Below, in pieces: positions 51,939 through 54,148 of a stretch of 54,148 nt of DNA (the stretch's first letter is position 1; every line of letters begins with the position of its first letter). Source of the DNA: Blautia sp. An249 (lineage in GTDB: Bacteria; Bacillota; Clostridia; Lachnospirales; Lachnospiraceae). The notes under the pieces are model-generated. The model was not told where the DNA came from. It saw nothing but the letters and a program-made list of their open reading frames with translations, and did not search any database. The stretch spans positions 1 to 54,148 of the forward strand of contig NZ_NFJL01000023.1 of the NCBI RefSeq assembly GCF_002159835.1, in the 5' to 3' direction. The position numbers and the translations under genes were made by a program.

Positions 51939-53294
51939 TTAACCTATTGTAATCTTTTCTATCGGGAGCTTTGATGGAATTGTTCCCGTCCAGTTGCTAA
52001 AGGCAATCAAAATGGTAATCCCTCCCACTCTTCCTATAAACATAAGCAGAATAAGTATGATATGGGATAAGGTTCCAAGCTGCGGAGTAAGCCCCAGGGA
52101 CAATCCCACTGTACCGATGGCAGAAGTAACTTCAAACAGAACATCTAAAATTGCTGTCTCCTCAATTGCCGAGATAAACATGGAAGAAGCTCCTATTAAT
52201 ATGGCATATAACATCAATACACAGCTTGCATGACGCAGGGTATCTCCCTCAATCCTTCTCTTAAAACATTCAATATCTTTTCTTTTTCTGAATTCCGCCC
52301 ATATGCACAGAAACATAAGCGCAATGGTGGTGGTTTTTACTCCTCCTGCCGTAGACCCGGGGGACCCGCCGATAAACATAAAAATCGTCATCAGCATTCG
52401 GCTGCTGTCCGTCATGGCGGTCAAATCCATGGAATTAAATCCTGCCGTCCGGGGGGTTACTGACTGGAACAGGGAACAAAGAATCTGTTCCCCAATACTT
52501 TTCCCCTCCATAGAAGGTTTGCCCCATTCAAAAAGAAAAATCAGAACCGCTCCCCCTGCAATTAAAAGCAGCGTCATCGTTAAAACAATTTTGCTGTGAA
52601 GGCGGTAGCTCCTGAAATGGTATTTATTCTTTTTTAAATCCGCCCATACGAAAAAGCCGAGTCCCCCGATAATAATCAGCAGCATAATGGTCACACTTAC
52701 AATCACACTGGAAGAAGCCGTTACCAGAGAACTGGAGGGTTCATAATATCCCATTAAATCAATTCCCGCATTGCAGAACGCAGAAATAGAATGGAAAACA
52801 GAAAAGTAAATCCCTTTCCCAATCCCCAGCCTCGGTACAAAATAAATGGCTAATAAGACTGCTCCTATCCCTTCAATAAGAAAGGTTCCCAGAATTACAA
52901 ATTTGCTCATTCTTACAATTCCGCCTATCTGGGGAGCTGCCACCGCTTCCTGCATCAGCAGTCTCTTAGAGAGGTGGATCTTCTTTCCGGCTAACACCAT
53001 GGCGGAAATTGCAACCGTCATAAAACCGATCCCGCCTATCTGAATCAGAACTAAAATCACTCCCTGTCCAAATTCTGACCAGAACGTATACGTATCGTGT
53101 AGAACCAGACCGGTTACGCAGGTGGCAGAAGTAGCTGTAAAAAGAGCGTTAATTACAGAATCCCAGGCAAACCAGGCATGCTCCCTGTTGGCTGCAGGCA
53201 GCATTAATAAAAGTGTTCCTGTTATAATAACCAGCAAATACCCTACTGTAATTATTTTTGTTGTCGTCCATTTTATTCGCTTTTTATCAGTCAT
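51939..53294 (-). CDS. ktrB: TrkH/KtrB-type potassium transporter
   Basis: This 451-aa membrane protein is built of four MPM repeats, each with a pore loop: TATSATCVTG, SISAFCNAG, SVTPRTAGF and VTSAIGTVG. The selectivity glycine is present in each. It imports K+ with Na+ under control of the partner RCK protein encoded downstream. It is first in the operon; the promoter is not clear. No c-di-AMP riboswitch is recognisable in the leader. Confidence 0.94.
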   Translation of the reverse strand: MTDKKRIKWTTTKIITVGYLLVIITGTLLLMLPAANREHAWFAWDSVINALFTATSATCVTGLVLHDTYTFWSEFGQGVILVLIQIGGIGFMTVAISAMVLAGKKIHLSKRLLMQEAVAAPQIGGIVRMSKFVILGTFLIEGIGAVLLAIYFVPRLGIGKGIYFSVFHSISAFCNAGIDLMGYYEPSSSLVTASSSVIVSVTIMLLIIIGGLGFFVWADLKKNKYHFRSYRLHSKIVLTMTLLLIAGGAVLIFLFEWGKPSMEGKSIGEQILCSLFQSVTPRTAGFNSMDLTAMTDSSRMLMTIFMFIGGSPGSTAGGVKTTTIALMFLCIWAEFRKRKDIECFKRRIEGDTLRHASCVLMLYAILIGASSMFISAIEETAILDVLFEVTSAIGTVGLSLGLTPQLGTLSHIILILLMFIGRVGGITILIAFSNWTGTIPSKLPIEKITIG

Positions 53295-53376
53295 TATTTT
53301 CCTCTCACTATTTCTCTCTTCTTATGCTTATACATTTTAGTTTTTTCGTATTAAGATATTACAAAATAAAATGAAA

Positions 53377-53407
53377 GGGGCGATGTACTATAAAGTACAT
53401 CAGCCCC
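53377..53407 (-). terminator. Terminator of the HD-domain gene
   Basis: GGGGCTGATGTACT pairs with AGTACATCGCCCC around a 4-nt loop and is followed by TTTCATTTT on the minus strand. Confidence 0.82.
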
Positions 53408-53419
53408 AAAATGTCTTTA

Positions 53420-53908
53420 CTATGCCATTCCCACCAACACACGTTTCTTTTTGTTAAGTGCAATTTGTATGCGGAACCGTTCTGTCAGCGCACACAGCTT
53501 ATCAGCGAAAGAAACAATCCATGCTTCTCTGCTCGTGGGAAGAGGACCCAGGGGGAACATATGGGCCAGAATGGCCTGTCGTTCTTTATCTGAAATTTCA
53601 AAATATTCCTGGCTCGTTTCTGCCGCTACCTTTGGGTGATGAAAAACAAGCGCTTCCTCCGTTTTTTCGCTGAAATCATAAAGACAGAAATCATGAAGCA
53701 TTCCGACTCTTGCTGCTGTTTTTTCATTGCAGCCCATTTTTCTTGCCATTTGCCAGGATAGATATGCAACATTTAAGCAATGCATAAATCTTGTGGAGTT
53801 TTTATGTTGTACATATCCTGTTAATTTCTGATATTCCTCATGGTGAAGGATCTCCCTCACGCATTTTATAAACCCTGGGTCAATCTCCTCCGAGACTACA
53901 ATATCCAT
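53420..53908 (-). CDS. HD-domain protein (putative phosphohydrolase)
   Basis: This 162-aa single HD domain has metal ligands His43, the His72-Asp73 pair in MLHDFCLYD, and a later FADK aspartate. Such proteins are metal-dependent phosphohydrolases acting on nucleotides or related phosphoesters. Substrate is unknown. It lies 60 nt downstream of tRNA-Cys and has its own terminator. It could be expressed by read-through from the tRNA promoter. Confidence 0.85.
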   Translation of the reverse strand: MDIVVSEEIDPGFIKCVREILHHEEYQKLTGYVQHKNSTRFMHCLNVAYLSWQMARKMGCNEKTAARVGMLHDFCLYDFSEKTEEALVFHHPKVAAETSQEYFEISDKERQAILAHMFPLGPLPTSREAWIVSFADKLCALTERFRIQIALNKKKRVLVGMA

Positions 53909-53968
53909 CGGCTATCACCTCATTCCAGAAAACAAATTAACTTTTTACAATTTTCAGGGGTTTTTAAG

Positions 53969-54039
53969 AGGCGCCAACCAGATTCGAACTGGTGATAGAG
54001 GTGTTGCAGACCTTTGCCTTACCACTTGGCTATGGCGCC
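53969..54039 (-). tRNA. tRNA-Cys(GCA)
   Basis: This 71-nt cloverleaf has acceptor stem GGCGCCA/TGGCGCC, discriminator T, anticodon GCA at 54005-54007 and T-arm CCAGTTCGAATCTGG. It lies 35 nt after tRNA-Glu on the same strand. CCA is not encoded. Confidence 0.95.
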
Positions 54040-54074
54040 TTATCATTATAATATATGCTTTATTAATAAAAAAA

Positions 54075-54146
54075 TGACTCCAAGGGGATTTGAACCCCTG
54101 TTACCGCCGTGAAAGGGCGGTGTCTTAACCACTTGACCATGGAGCC
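54075..54146 (-). tRNA. tRNA-Glu(TTC)
   Basis: This 72-nt cloverleaf has acceptor GGCTCCA/TGGAGTC (one G-T pair), anticodon TTC at 54111-54113 and T-arm GGGGTTCAAATCCCC. It touches the right edge of the window and appears complete. Confidence 0.94.
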
Positions 54147-54148
54147 TT

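Noticed and set aside
53295..53376. c-di-AMP (ydaO) riboswitch before ktrB
   Set aside because: The leader is short and AT-rich and lacks the conserved ydaO core.

Overview
The window reads as chromosome of a gut-type Clostridia, most likely a Lachnospiraceae member. The basis is the combination of ptb/buk, class B sortase, T-box, cobalamin and TPP riboswitches, meso-DAP dehydrogenase, the gdpP-rplI-dnaB and rpsF-ssb-rpsR orders, a PPi-type phosphofructokinase and a Csp-like S8 protease. No phage, CRISPR array or complete insertion sequence is visible. The only mobile-element signal is a probable group II intron 5' end at the left edge. Most genes are on the minus strand.

Left part (1-9600): a small cysteine-rich protein behind a cobalamin riboswitch; a dicarboxylate-type permease with a fumarase/aspartase-superfamily lyase, divergent from fumC; a stand-alone TrpB-like enzyme plus LysR regulator behind a tryptophan T-box (specifier UGG); and a MATE exporter with a MerR regulator and a textbook 19-bp-spacer MerR promoter.

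10464-17826 is the most distinctive metabolic block: one promoter followed by ptb, iorA, iorB, an SNF-family Na+ symporter, a PLP aminotransferase and buk. Together these can import an (aromatic) amino acid, transaminate it, oxidatively decarboxylate the 2-keto acid to an acyl-CoA with ferredoxin, and recover ATP through acyl-phosphate. The products would be aryl-acetate type acids.

18000-33600: two NlpC/P60 cell-wall proteins, deoB-deoD nucleoside salvage, DAP dehydrogenase, a zinc-ribbon/DUF5685/J-domain operon of unknown role, L-serine dehydratase, aspartate kinase and the Leloir operon galK-galT-galE, divergent from an AraC regulator with overlapping back-to-back promoters.

34700-54148 is mainly core: dnaB, rplI, gdpP, thiT with a TPP riboswitch, rpsF-ssb-rpsR, an AGCS symporter, sirtuin and sortase B, tRNA-fMet, pfp-fba glycolysis, an S8 protease, lgt with an arginase-fold protein, a pseudouridine synthase, KtrA/KtrB-type K+ uptake, an HD-domain protein, tRNA-Cys and tRNA-Glu. 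Promoters, terminators and riboswitches were read by eye from hexamers, spacing and hairpins. No alignment or folding software was used.
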